The notes beneath the pieces are model-generated. The model was not told the origin of the DNA. It worked only from the letters and a program-made list of their open reading frames with translations, and searched no databases. 64,000 bases of DNA, from the NCBI GenBank assembly GCA_965247425.1, contig OZ252023.1:2480001-2544000 (forward strand), written 5' to 3'. This document shows positions 44,383 through 52,870 of this stretch, in pieces; the stretch's first letter is position 1; each line of letters opens with the position of its first letter. The stretch is from CAZOZZ01 sp965247425. GTDB taxonomy: Bacteria > Acidobacteriota > Terriglobia > 20CM-2-55-15. The translations under genes and the position numbers were made by a program.

Positions 44383-45168
44383 ATGGAATTCAAGTGCATC
44401 CAGTTTTCCGTCGAAAACCAGATCGGGACTCTTTCGATGAACCGGCCGGAAAACCTCAACGCCATCAATCTTGAAATGCTCGACGAGATGCTCCGGGCGA
44501 TCTTCGAGGCGACCCAGGACCGGGAGGTCCGGGCGATCATCCTCAAGGGCAACGGCCGCGCCTTCAGCTCCGGGGGTGACATCCGCGTCATGGAAGAGAT
44601 GATGACGGGCGACACCGAAGCGTTCATGAAGAACTGGATCACCCGCGTCCACCTGCTTGAAATGCAGTTACGGACGATCCGCAAACCAGTCATCGCTTCA
44701 GTTCACGGCGTCGCCAGCGGACAGGGATTCAATCTTGCGCTGGCTTGTGATCTTCGGATTGCATCCGAGTCGGCGAGTTTCAACCAGTCCTGGGTGCAAC
44801 TGGGCCTCACCTCGGAAGGCACTTACTTCCTTCCCCGCCTGGTCGGCGTCGGTAAGGCCACCGAGATGTTCTTCAGCGGAGATTCCATTTCAGCGGGGGA
44901 TGCGCACCGGTGGGGGATTATCAACCGAGTGGTCCCCGACGACGAACTTGAAGCGGAAACGATGTCCTGGGCGACACGGATGGCCGCCGGCCCCACCGAA
45001 GCACTGGGCCGGATCAAGCTCCTGATCAACAGCAGCCACAAGAACCTCCTCGATGTGCACCTGGCTCAGGAAAGCGAATTGATTGCCGAAACGACGCGCA
45101 CGGCCGACTTCAAGGAAGGAGTCCAGGCGTTCCTGGACAAGAGGGAGCCTCACTTTAAAGGGGAATAG
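44383..45168 (+). CDS. Enoyl-CoA hydratase/isomerase family protein
   Basis: A 261-residue crotonase-fold enzyme. Oxyanion-hole segments are GRAFSSGGDIRVME and HGVASGQGFNLALACDLRIA; the GLTSEGTYFLPRLVG stretch replaces the usual GIPG-x-GGTQ-L. It acts on an acyl-CoA thioester. It faces the di-iron/Nuo-like gene block convergently and probably belongs to the same aromatic acyl-CoA pathway, which is an inference from position. The exact reaction is open. Confidence 0.9.
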   Translation: MEFKCIQFSVENQIGTLSMNRPENLNAINLEMLDEMLRAIFEATQDREVRAIILKGNGRAFSSGGDIRVMEEMMTGDTEAFMKNWITRVHLLEMQLRTIRKPVIASVHGVASGQGFNLALACDLRIASESASFNQSWVQLGLTSEGTYFLPRLVGVGKATEMFFSGDSISAGDAHRWGIINRVVPDDELEAETMSWATRMAAGPTEALGRIKLLINSSHKNLLDVHLAQESELIAETTRTADFKEGVQAFLDKREPHFKGE

Positions 45169-45198
45169 CCTTCCGCTCTGAAAACTGTAGCAGTATGG

Positions 45199-45337
45199 CG
45201 TGTCGGGGTGGCCGTCCCTGGCCACCCGCGGGCAGACGCGACCTACAGTCCTGGCCACCTCAAGTAACGCCCAAGACCTGCAGCTCCCGCACCTTCCCGC
45301 TAACCCCGAGGCGCCCACGGAGGGACGCCCCGACACG
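45199..45337. repeat. Family C hairpin repeat between convergent genes (copy 1)
   Basis: It begins CGTGTCGGGG and ends CCCCGACACG, an outer inverted repeat. The left arm contains the hairpin GGGTGGCC-GTCCCT-GGCCACCC (45206-45227). The right arm is degenerate. Related copies are at 63068-63198 and, decayed, at 51193-51277. It lies between two convergent genes, where a bidirectional terminator would be expected. Confidence 0.7.
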
Positions 45338-45353
45338 CTCTCTTGAAACGTCC

Positions 45354-46079
45354 TCACACAAATTTCCGGCCCTCATCCGGATCCGGAATGTCCAATCCCA
45401 GTTTTTCCAGAATCGGATTCACCTCGGCGATGTATTCGTGTCTTGCCTCCAGGTTTGTGCGTCGTTTGATTCCCCATTCAATGTAGCTCTTGCTGCGCCG
45501 CGACTCGGTCCGGCCGAACATATCCAGGGCGGTGACGTACCAGCGGTTCACGGCCGCCTGTACCTGTTCCCGGCCCTCATCGCTCCGGCCAAGTTCCATG
45601 ACCTTGAGGAGCCCGAAGTTCACGTGACCTTGCTCTTCTTCGAGAATCTGATTGTCGTGCGGGGGCAACAGGCGGGCCAGGGGCAAGTAACTGCAATCAA
45701 CGAACTCGTCGAGTTGGTATTGCCCGACCCGGTCGATCAACATCCCGAACACGGCCCAGTCCGCCCAAGTGGGCATTTCCCGTCGAAAGGCATCCACATA
45801 ACGATCCGCTTTCTGAACGAACAGTCGATCGGATGCGTCCATTCCGATCTGGTTCAGAAGCTGGTTGATCTTGTGAAAATGTTCGATCTCCTCGGCAGCC
45901 GTCTTGGCAACCTTCCACTGTTCTTCCGCGCTGGGCGCCGAAAGGAGCCACTGGCTGACGTACAGGTGAGGACCACCGATCTCGCAGTCGGCCTGGATCC
46001 TGAGGACCCGGCTCAACAGCGTGCGGTACTCCTCGGGCATTTTGGAGAAATCTTCAGCTTCGATCTTATCTGTGAACAT
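45354..46079 (-). CDS. PaaA-like di-iron oxygenase subunit
   Basis: A 241-residue protein of the phenylacetic-acid-catabolic (PaaA/PaaC) ferritin-like family. A full set of candidate di-iron ligands can be read: Glu33 (DCEIGG), Glu64-x-x-His67 (AAEEIEHFHK), Asp116 (MLIDRVGQYQL), Glu149-x-x-His152 (EEEQGHVNFG). Having all ligands, it looks catalytic rather than structural like PaaC. It is the last gene of a minus-strand group with the NuoF-like, ferredoxin and BoxB-like genes. Substrate unknown; an aromatic acyl-CoA is inferred. Confidence 0.85.
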   Translation of the reverse strand: MFTDKIEAEDFSKMPEEYRTLLSRVLRIQADCEIGGPHLYVSQWLLSAPSAEEQWKVAKTAAEEIEHFHKINQLLNQIGMDASDRLFVQKADRYVDAFRREMPTWADWAVFGMLIDRVGQYQLDEFVDCSYLPLARLLPPHDNQILEEEQGHVNFGLLKVMELGRSDEGREQVQAAVNRWYVTALDMFGRTESRRSKSYIEWGIKRRTNLEARHEYIAEVNPILEKLGLDIPDPDEGRKFV

Positions 46080-46082
46080 GTT

Positions 46083-46124
46083 GGTTTTTAGCTATTGGTT
46101 TTTGGCTGTTGGCTATTAGCTATT
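46083..46124. repeat. Heptamer tandem repeat, six units (RGCTRTT-like)
   Basis: Six consecutive 7-base units can be read: GGTTTTT, AGCTATT, GGTTTTT, GGCTGTT, GGCTATT, AGCTATT. It occupies the 70-base gap between the NuoF-like and PaaA-like genes, directly before the PaaA-like start codon, so no ordinary ribosome site is visible there. Confidence 0.75.
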
Positions 46125-46149
46125 TCGCTCGCGGCTGTCCGGCCAAAAG

Positions 46150-47436
46150 CTACTGCCCACATTCGCCGTGCTCCAGGTGGTAATCGAAGTCGGCACGAAA
46201 CAGCTTGATCGCACTCAAGAGCGGCGGGCCCGGCATGTCGACCAGAGCACAGAAGCCCCGGCCCCTGTTGAACTCCAGGACCTTGGGGATCTGGTCATAC
46301 AACGAAGCATCGCCCTGGCCCAGGCGAATCTTCTCGACCAGAGCGGACAGCATCATGGTTTCCATCCGGCACGCCGAGCACTGCCCGCAAGATTCCCTGG
46401 CGAAGAACTGAGCGAGTTCAAGCGTGGGCTCCAACATGCAAGTTCCTTCGGGAAAGAAGCGCATGACGCCACAGCCGAGACTCGAACCGACCGCCTTCAA
46501 CGAAGCGGGATCCAGTGCTACGTCCTGGTCGCTGTCCAATAGAAACGCGCAGGAAGGACCACCCGGCAGGAACGCCTTGAGCCTTGCGCCATTCCTGAGA
46601 CCACCACCACAGGTTTCAAGCAGGGAACGCGTGGTCGTCCCGACCGGGAGCTCGTAAGCGCCCGGCTTCTCGACCTCCGGACCCAGGCAGAAAATCATCG
46701 TACCGGGTCTATCTTTGACTCCGAACCCCTGGTACCACTCCGCTCCGTTGCGAACGATGGGCGCGACGTGAGCCAGCGTCTCCACGTTGTTGACCACGGT
46801 CGGCATCCCGAACAGACCGGCGACGGCAGGATAGGGCGGCTTTTCCCGGGGCATCGGGTCGCGGCCCTCGAGGACTTCCAGGGAAGCGGAATCCTCACCG
46901 GCGACGTACACTGTCGGCGCCGGATGAACGACCACCTCCAGAGCAAACCCCGAGCCCAGTATGTTGTCGCCGAGATACCCTGCGGCGGACGCTTCGGAAA
47001 TTGCCTCAGACATCCGGTCGTTCGAGTGCTTATATGTTTCGTTCAGATAGAGGTAGGCACGAGTGGCGCCAATGGCATAAGCGCCCAGAATCATTCCTTC
47101 AAGGATCAGGTGGGGGCTGGACTCGAGCAGGACGCGATCTTTGAAACTGCCCGGTTCGTCCTCGCCGGCGTTACAAACCAGGTAACGTTGCTTCGCATCG
47201 GTCTCGGCCGCGATCCGCCACTTCCTTCCGGTCGGAAAACCGGCCCCACCCCGTCCACCGAGCCCCGAGGCGTCAATCGTGGCGATCAGCGTGCTGGAGG
47301 GCTCCCGAATCGCCTTTCCGAGCGCCTCATATCCTCCCCGCCGCCGGTAGTCGTCGAAGCCTTCAGGTTCCCCAGGCCGGCCCGGCCGGCCCGGACTGTC
47401 CTTGTCGGCCTTGATGCCGTTTGGAAACGCAATCAT
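46150..47436 (-). CDS. NuoF-like NADH:acceptor oxidoreductase (FMN, 4Fe-4S)
   Basis: A 428-residue homologue of the NADH-binding subunit of complex I and of bidirectional hydrogenases. It has the NADH/FMN motifs GLGGRGGAGFPTGRKW (58-73) and AGEDEPGSFKDR (90-101), an SLBB domain (GTTTRSLLETCGGGLRNG), and the 4Fe-4S ligands Cys350, 353, 356 and 396 (ESCGQCSACR...GFCAL). ATG 47436 is chosen because the upstream frame lies antisense within the ferredoxin gene. No other complex I gene is near. Sitting between two di-iron oxygenase genes, it is the likely NADH-dependent electron entry for them. Confidence 0.88.
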   Translation of the reverse strand: MIAFPNGIKADKDSPGRPGRPGEPEGFDDYRRRGGYEALGKAIREPSSTLIATIDASGLGGRGGAGFPTGRKWRIAAETDAKQRYLVCNAGEDEPGSFKDRVLLESSPHLILEGMILGAYAIGATRAYLYLNETYKHSNDRMSEAISEASAAGYLGDNILGSGFALEVVVHPAPTVYVAGEDSASLEVLEGRDPMPREKPPYPAVAGLFGMPTVVNNVETLAHVAPIVRNGAEWYQGFGVKDRPGTMIFCLGPEVEKPGAYELPVGTTTRSLLETCGGGLRNGARLKAFLPGGPSCAFLLDSDQDVALDPASLKAVGSSLGCGVMRFFPEGTCMLEPTLELAQFFARESCGQCSACRMETMMLSALVEKIRLGQGDASLYDQIPKVLEFNRGRGFCALVDMPGPPLLSAIKLFRADFDYHLEHGECGQ

Positions 47437-47444
47437 GATCAGAG

Positions 47445-47768
47445 TTAGAACAGACCGGCGTCCAGCAACTGGTAGATGAGTTCCTGCAGCCCGCGGTCGA
47501 CACCTTTGGTAATCCGTTCGACTTCCGGTCCGCCCTCGGCATGGGCGGCGATCTCTTCGACATCGTCGGCCGTGATCTTCGAGTACCAGACTTTCTGTGG
47601 ATACATGACGATGTTCGGTCCGGCCTGACACGCGCCAAAACACATGTAGGGCTTGACCGTGACACCTTCGGAATCCTTGAGGCGCTCCTCGAGCGCCGCG
47701 AGCAATTCACCGGCGCGCCGGGCCTTACAATCCGCGTTTTGGCAAACTAAGACGTACTTTTCGGCCAT
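47445..47768 (-). CDS. NuoE-like thioredoxin-fold [2Fe-2S] ferredoxin
   Basis: A 107-residue ferredoxin with the four cluster cysteines Cys9, Cys14 (VCQNADC) and Cys43, Cys47 (MCFGACQAG), the thioredoxin-like pattern of NuoE and clostridial-type 2Fe-2S ferredoxins. It lacks the N-terminal helical domain of true NuoE. It precedes the NuoF-like gene by 8 bases, so the two likely form a complex carrying electrons from NADH to the di-iron subunits. Confidence 0.9.
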   Translation of the reverse strand: MAEKYVLVCQNADCKARRAGELLAALEERLKDSEGVTVKPYMCFGACQAGPNIVMYPQKVWYSKITADDVEEIAAHAEGGPEVERITKGVDRGLQELIYQLLDAGLF

Positions 47769-47771
47769 CGT

Positions 47772-48875
47772 CTATTGCTCGACTTTGAGAACCCAGTCGT
47801 CATCCTTGAAAATATCCCGCAGCTTCGCCTTGTCGGCTTCCCCGGGTAAAGTCTCCTCGAGGTGTTTCTGGTGTGCGTCGGCCGAAAGCAGTTCGCCGGA
47901 GGTCGAATACGGCTTGCCCGCGTGCTCGCCGATACCGCGGTGGAATCTTGGATCCGGCAACGTAATACCCGGCTGGCCCTCGGGCACCAGCTTGTTCAGG
48001 GCAGCCATCAGTTCCCGGATCTCTGCCATGTAGTGTCCTCGCGCCATGTCGTTCAACCGATCCCGATCCACGGCGTCGTCCGTCTTGCCTTCGTCATAGC
48101 GGCCCTTGAGGCCCCAGGCATAAAACCACGACGCTGAGGAGGAATTGTCCACCCCGAACAGGTCCAGAGCAACGGAAAACCACTTGTTGATGTGCTTCTG
48201 TAAAATGTCCATCGGCACCTTCCCGGCCTTCAAGACACGGCTCAATCCGGTGTGCCCGGTCAGAAGATGGAAAAACTCTTCCTGAAGCATCGGCTGCATG
48301 CTCGCGGCAAGAGGCTTGAACGAAGAACGACTGAGCATGGTCAGCTGGTACTTGCCATCTCGATCGACGAATTCAGTAAAACAATAAAAATCCAGCCAGT
48401 CATCCACCGGCTGGTTGAACGCACCGAGAAGACGGTTGTTTTCAAAGGCACGCCGCTCCAGCAGTTTCTGTGCTTCGAGTTTCCCCGAGTCCCCGAAATA
48501 CTTGACGAGGAGATTACACATCTGCGTGCCGTGACGCATCTCTTCCCGCATCACTTTCAATGCCGACTGGAGATCGTAGTCGCTGGGAGCCGTGTTCAGA
48601 AGATGCTTCTGTTGTTCAACAGATGCAAATTCCGTGTCCCCCTGAAACACGATCAGATGGAGCAGGCTGTCGCGAATCCTCTGGTCGGGAATCTGGAGGA
48701 CTCGCTCCCATTTCGGACGCCCGGCGAAATCGCCGAATTCAATCTCGTTCGACTCCACGTCTCCGAATTTTGCGTCAAACTGATAACCTTCGAATTTCGA
48801 GGTGTCCAGACCAATGTCCTTCTGCCATTCGTGGAAATATTCCGTCCAGTCATCGAATGTTGAAATCCTGGCCAC
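47772..48875 (-). CDS. BoxB/PaaA-like di-iron ring epoxidase subunit
   Basis: A 367-residue protein. Residues 70-215 follow benzoyl-CoA 2,3-epoxidase BoxB closely: LLHLIVFQGDTEFASVEQQK, LLGAFNQPVDDWLDFYCFTE, FVDRDGKYQL. Candidate iron ligands are Glu82, Glu112-x-x-His115 (REEMRHG), Asp171 and Glu200-x-x-His203 (QEEFFHLL). It is shorter than BoxB (~470) and longer than PaaA (~310). The ferredoxin gene follows after 3 bases. I infer epoxidation of an aromatic acyl-CoA ring; benzoyl-CoA is favoured by the BoxR-type regulator in the cluster. Confidence 0.85.
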   Translation of the reverse strand: MARISTFDDWTEYFHEWQKDIGLDTSKFEGYQFDAKFGDVESNEIEFGDFAGRPKWERVLQIPDQRIRDSLLHLIVFQGDTEFASVEQQKHLLNTAPSDYDLQSALKVMREEMRHGTQMCNLLVKYFGDSGKLEAQKLLERRAFENNRLLGAFNQPVDDWLDFYCFTEFVDRDGKYQLTMLSRSSFKPLAASMQPMLQEEFFHLLTGHTGLSRVLKAGKVPMDILQKHINKWFSVALDLFGVDNSSSASWFYAWGLKGRYDEGKTDDAVDRDRLNDMARGHYMAEIRELMAALNKLVPEGQPGITLPDPRFHRGIGEHAGKPYSTSGELLSADAHQKHLEETLPGEADKAKLRDIFKDDDWVLKVEQ

Positions 48876-48901
48876 GATTCTGTACCTCCTGAATCGGGAA
48901 C

Positions 48902-49684
48902 TTATTTCCCTACAAATTTGGCGACTCTCTTGTCCTGATAGGCCCGGATTCCTTCAGCGGCATCCTGGCTGTCGAAGGCCTGGGCGAGAGCCTCCCGTTC
49001 CAGGGCCAACCCCTCCGTCAGGCTTCCGTTGATCCCGGACTGGATCGCCCGCTTGATGAGCCCGACGGCCTTGCTCGGCTTGTTTGGCGCGACGAATTGG
49101 CGGGCGTAGTCCATGATCTGGAGTTTGAAGTCCTCCGGATCGAAGATGTCGTGGATCAGGTCCCATTCTCGCGCTTCTTCGAAAGCGATCATTCGACCCG
49201 TCACTCCGAGTTCCAGTGCCCGTGCGCGTCCCACCAGGCGAGGGAGACGTTGCGTGCCGCCCATGCCGGGAATGACGCCCAGATTCACTTCCGCAAGACC
49301 CATGCGCCCGGCGTCCTTCTTCGCGATCCGAATATCGCAGGCCATCGCGATTTCCAGCCCCCCGCCGACGCAGTGGCCGTTGATGCCAGCGATCACCAGC
49401 TTGGGCGTATTTTCCATGCGCAGCAACGTCTCATGTCCGAACAACGCGAAGTTGTTTTTGAATTCGGTGGCTTCTTCCGCCAGCATCCGAATGTCGGCGC
49501 CGGCGCTGAAAAACTTGTCCCCTGCTCCCATCAGCACCAGGACATAGACCGAGGAGTCGAACCGTGCCTGGATGATCGCCTGGTCGAGCAGTTTCAGACT
49601 CTCCAGGGTGTAGACGTTTGCCGGCGGGTTGTTGATCTCAATGATCCCGAGGCCATCCTCGACCCGATAATCTATCAGCGCCAT
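48902..49684 (-). CDS. Enoyl-CoA hydratase
   Basis: A 260-residue crotonase with GAGDKFFSAGADIRML and INGHCVGGGLEIAMACDIRI forming the oxyanion hole, one catalytic Glu in LAEVNLGVIPGMGG, and GGTQRLPRLVG. The second Glu of classical hydratases (PGAGGTQ region) is Met, so isomerase or lyase-type chemistry is possible. It is in the middle of the minus-strand aromatic cluster, 26 bases upstream of the BoxB-like gene. Confidence 0.9.
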   Translation of the reverse strand: MALIDYRVEDGLGIIEINNPPANVYTLESLKLLDQAIIQARFDSSVYVLVLMGAGDKFFSAGADIRMLAEEATEFKNNFALFGHETLLRMENTPKLVIAGINGHCVGGGLEIAMACDIRIAKKDAGRMGLAEVNLGVIPGMGGTQRLPRLVGRARALELGVTGRMIAFEEAREWDLIHDIFDPEDFKLQIMDYARQFVAPNKPSKAVGLIKRAIQSGINGSLTEGLALEREALAQAFDSQDAAEGIRAYQDKRVAKFVGK

Positions 49685-49714
49685 ATGTCTTACTCCGAAT
49701 GAAATGTTTGGGAA

Positions 49715-51163
49715 TTAACCCGTCGTGTTCCTCGCGATCACGACAGACTTGCTTTCCATGTAGTAGTCGAAGGCCTCCGAGCCATGCTCCTGGCCCAGGC
49801 CGCTTTGCTTGACGCCGCCGAAGGGTAGTTCGTCGAAAATGATCTGCGGCGAGTTGACCCAGGTATACCCGGCTTCCAGCTTTTCCGCACCCAGGTTCGC
49901 GCGGTCGAGATCCCGCGTCCAGATCGAAGAGCCTAATCCAAAAATGGAGTCATTGGCACGCGCGAGCGCTTCTTCCAGGTTTCCGACTTTCATGATGGGC
50001 AGCGCCGGCCCGAACACTTCTTCCTGAACGACCCGGGACTGTTCGTCCACATCGGTCAGGAGCGTCGGCAGGTAGAAGTAGCCCTGCTCGTAGGCCTCCC
50101 CTTCGGGACGTTTTCCACCGGCCACAACCGTGGCACCCCGATCGACGGCATCGGCGACCTGACCTTCCACTTCTTCCCGCTGGCTCGATGAATGGAGCGG
50201 TCCAACGAACACGCCCTTCTCGAGGCCGTTCCCGACTACCAACTTGGCAACCTTCGCCGACAGCTTTTCGACAAATTCGTCATGGATACTGTCAAACAGA
50301 TAGAGCCGCTTGATCGCCAGACACGCCTGGCCGCAATTGAAGAAGCGGCCGACCGACGCGGCGCTGACGGCCCGGTCGATGTCGGCATCATCACAGACGA
50401 TCATGGGATCGCTGCCGCCCAGTTCCAGCGTGACCCGTTTTATCGTCTCGCCCGCAACCTGCATCACGTGGCGTCCCGTTTCGGTCGCACCCGTAAAACC
50501 GATTTTGCGGACTCGAGGATCCCGGAGTAACTCTTCGCCCACCACGCTTCCAGGGCCGGGAACGATGTTCAGAACACCGGGTGGGAGGCCCGCTTCATTG
50601 AGGATTCCGACACATGCCGTCGGCGTCAGAGGCGTGGTGCCGGCAGGCTTCACGACGATCGTATCGCCGGCGATCAGCGCCGGACCGATCTTGTTTCCCA
50701 TCAGCGCCACAGGAAAGTTCCAGGGAACGATCGAACCGACAATACCGATCGGCTTCTTGATGATCATCCCATAGCTTCGATCGTTCAGAAGCGGGACATA
50801 ACCACCCCGAATACTTTTTGCCATCCCGGTGTAGTGGTCAAGGGTGTGGACGAAGCGTCGGATCTCGAGCATGGCCTCGCGGATGGTCTTTCCCTGCTCC
50901 CGGGTGAGCAGCGTTGCCAGATCTCTTTCACGCTCTTTGATGAGACGGGCACCGCGACCGACGATCTCGGCGCGCTGGGGAGGCGGCATCGCGGCCCAAT
51001 CGCCGAACGCTTTCTCGGCCGCGTCTATGGCGCCTGTGATGTCGTCCTTCGTGGCCTCGACAACGGTGTCGACCACTTCTCCGGTCGCGGGATTCCGGAT
51101 TTCTTTTTCTTTTCCACCGGTCGAATCGCGCCATTCGCCGGCGATCATCATTTTTGTCGGCAT
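49715..51163 (-). CDS. NAD(P)-dependent aldehyde dehydrogenase (1)
   Basis: A 482-residue ALDH. Cofactor and active site: VPWNFPVAL, VTLELGGSDPMIV (general base Glu), FNCGQACLAIKRLYLF (nucleophile Cys) and EEVFGPALPIMKV. It is a paralogue of the ALDH at 51288, with about the same length. The family includes succinate-semialdehyde and benzaldehyde dehydrogenases; BoxD/PaaZ-type semialdehyde oxidation after ring opening is an inference from position. Confidence 0.93.
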   Translation of the reverse strand: MPTKMMIAGEWRDSTGGKEKEIRNPATGEVVDTVVEATKDDITGAIDAAEKAFGDWAAMPPPQRAEIVGRGARLIKERERDLATLLTREQGKTIREAMLEIRRFVHTLDHYTGMAKSIRGGYVPLLNDRSYGMIIKKPIGIVGSIVPWNFPVALMGNKIGPALIAGDTIVVKPAGTTPLTPTACVGILNEAGLPPGVLNIVPGPGSVVGEELLRDPRVRKIGFTGATETGRHVMQVAGETIKRVTLELGGSDPMIVCDDADIDRAVSAASVGRFFNCGQACLAIKRLYLFDSIHDEFVEKLSAKVAKLVVGNGLEKGVFVGPLHSSSQREEVEGQVADAVDRGATVVAGGKRPEGEAYEQGYFYLPTLLTDVDEQSRVVQEEVFGPALPIMKVGNLEEALARANDSIFGLGSSIWTRDLDRANLGAEKLEAGYTWVNSPQIIFDELPFGGVKQSGLGQEHGSEAFDYYMESKSVVIARNTTG

Positions 51164-51192
51164 TCGGTGTCTTTCCGTTGTTATTCGTCTAA

Positions 51193-51277
51193 ATCGGCGT
51201 CAAGGGCCGCGGGGGCGGGGAACCCGTTGTGGACCCGTAAGACCTGTCCAGCCCGCGGGCGGCCAGCGACGACACGC
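51193..51277. repeat. Family C hairpin repeat, decayed copy
   Basis: The right part GCCCGCGGGCGGCCAGCGAC with ACACGC matches the right arm of the copy at 63068-63198; the left part (GGGCCGCGGGGGCGGGG) is eroded. It fills the gap between the two aldehyde dehydrogenase genes. Confidence 0.5.
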
Positions 51278-51287
51278 TGTCTTGATC

Positions 51288-52724
51288 CTATCCGGTTGCG
51301 ATGACGACTCCTTTGGGTTCGAGGTAGGCTTCGAGGGCTTCGGGACCGTGTTCGCGGCCGATCCCGCTGTCCTTGACGCCGCCGAATGGCATCTCGTCGT
51401 ATCCGATGTGGAGTGAGTTGATCCAGACGTTGCCAGCCTGGAGGCGCTCGGCGCCACGGCGGGCCCGCGTCAGGTCGTTGGTCCAGATCGAGGCGCCCAG
51501 GCCGAAGACGGAGTCGTTGGCCTTTTCGATCGCTTCATCGAAATCGGCAACCTTGAAAACAGGCAATGCCGGTCCGAACACTTCTTCGGTGGCGATACGG
51601 GAGTCCAGGGGCGCATCGACAATGATCGCCGGCGTCAGGTAGTGTCCGCGGTCGTAGTCCTCGCCCTCGGGTCTGGTGCCGCCAACCAGGACTTTTCCGC
51701 CACGGTCGACGGCGTCCTTGATCTGGGATTCCACTTCTTCCCGTTGAGCCGCCGTATGCATCGGGCCCATCCGGACTTTGGGATTCATTCCGTTTCCGGG
51801 AACCAGACGCCCGGCCTTTCCGACAAGTCCTTCGACGAACTGATCGTAGACACCCTCGAGAACGAACAACCGTTTGACAGCCAGGCAGGCCTGACCGCAA
51901 TTGTAGAACCGTCCAACGGTTGCGCCGGTCAACGCGCCCTTCATGAACGCGTCTTCGCAGACAATCATCGGATCGCTGCCGCCCAACTCCAACGTCACGC
52001 GCTTCATGTTGCCGCCGGCCACTTCCATGACGTGCTTGCCGGTCCCGCTCTCTCCGGTAAAGGCGATGCGTCGGACCTTCGGGTTCTGGAGAAGTTCCTC
52101 ACCGACCACGCTCCCCGGTCCGGTCACCACGTTCAGAACACCCTTCGGAAGACCGGCCTGGTTCAGAAGCTCGACAATGCGAACCGTCGCCAGGGGTGTC
52201 GTGGAGGCGGGCTTCACGATGGACGTACAACCGGCCGCCATCGCCGGACCGATCTTGGTCCCCATCAAAGTCGTCGGGAAATTCCACGGAACGATGGCGC
52301 CGCAAACGCCAATGGGTTGCTTCAGGACCATGCCGTACATGGCGTTGTTCGGAAGCGGCACGTAGGCACCCCGAACCTTCGAGGCTAGACCCGCGTAGAA
52401 CGCCATGCCGTGAAGACAGTGCTCGATCTCGCGTTTCGACTCGCTGACCGGCTTGCCCTGCTCTTTCGTCAGCGTGACAGACAGATCGTCGATCTCCGCC
52501 ATGACGAGCTCGATCCCTTTCTGGATCAGATGCGCCCGTGCTTCGGCCGATGTCTCAGCCCACGCGGGAAACGCTTCGTGCGCCGCATCTACTGCCCGTT
52601 GCACATCTTCCGCGTTCCCTTTTGGAACCGAGTCGACCACCTCTCCCGTTGCCGGATTGATGACGTCGTAGGTCTCTCCTGAGGCGGCATCCGCCAACTC
52701 ACCGCCGATAAACATTTTGGCCAT
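51288..52724 (-). CDS. NAD(P)-dependent aldehyde dehydrogenase (2)
   Basis: A 478-residue ALDH with VPWNFPTTLMG, VTLELGGSDPMIV, YNCGQACLAVKRLFVL (Cys) and EEVFGPALPVFKV. ATG 52724 is chosen because GGGAGGG lies 7-13 bases before it and the family N-terminus MFIGGEL begins here. It is the first gene of the minus-strand cluster and is divergent from the boxR-like regulator. Its 146-base upstream region carries the TGCA motifs, so it is probably the directly controlled promoter-proximal gene. Confidence 0.93.
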   Translation of the reverse strand: MAKMFIGGELADAASGETYDVINPATGEVVDSVPKGNAEDVQRAVDAAHEAFPAWAETSAEARAHLIQKGIELVMAEIDDLSVTLTKEQGKPVSESKREIEHCLHGMAFYAGLASKVRGAYVPLPNNAMYGMVLKQPIGVCGAIVPWNFPTTLMGTKIGPAMAAGCTSIVKPASTTPLATVRIVELLNQAGLPKGVLNVVTGPGSVVGEELLQNPKVRRIAFTGESGTGKHVMEVAGGNMKRVTLELGGSDPMIVCEDAFMKGALTGATVGRFYNCGQACLAVKRLFVLEGVYDQFVEGLVGKAGRLVPGNGMNPKVRMGPMHTAAQREEVESQIKDAVDRGGKVLVGGTRPEGEDYDRGHYLTPAIIVDAPLDSRIATEEVFGPALPVFKVADFDEAIEKANDSVFGLGASIWTNDLTRARRGAERLQAGNVWINSLHIGYDEMPFGGVKDSGIGREHGPEALEAYLEPKGVVIATG

Positions 52725-52870
52725 TCGGTCCCTCCCTGAAGCCCAGTTTTCTTGCTGATACGTGGATATAGATACAGAAGTAGTGCAAAGAGAAGGTAGT
52801 ACTATATTGCACATTGCAATCGAAGTCAACATGCACTATATTGCCTGCTCACGATCCACCCTGCAGGCAA
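52725..52870. promoter_or_regulatory. Candidate BoxR operator region between divergent genes
   Basis: Four TGCA tetramers occur at 52784, 52808, 52815 and 52832 in an AT-richer stretch. TTGCA-CAT-TGCAA at 52807-52819 is a perfect inverted repeat. ACTATATTGC occurs twice as a direct repeat, at 52801-52810 and 52835-52844. TGCA repeats in longer palindromes are the documented binding sites of the related regulator BzdR in Azoarcus. The region separates the aldehyde dehydrogenase operon from the regulator, so both could be controlled from here. Confidence 0.6.

Noticed and set aside
46150..47768. Part of a complex I (nuo) operon
   Set aside because: No other Nuo subunit is adjacent, and the ferredoxin lacks the NuoE N-terminal domain; context points to an oxygenase reductase instead.
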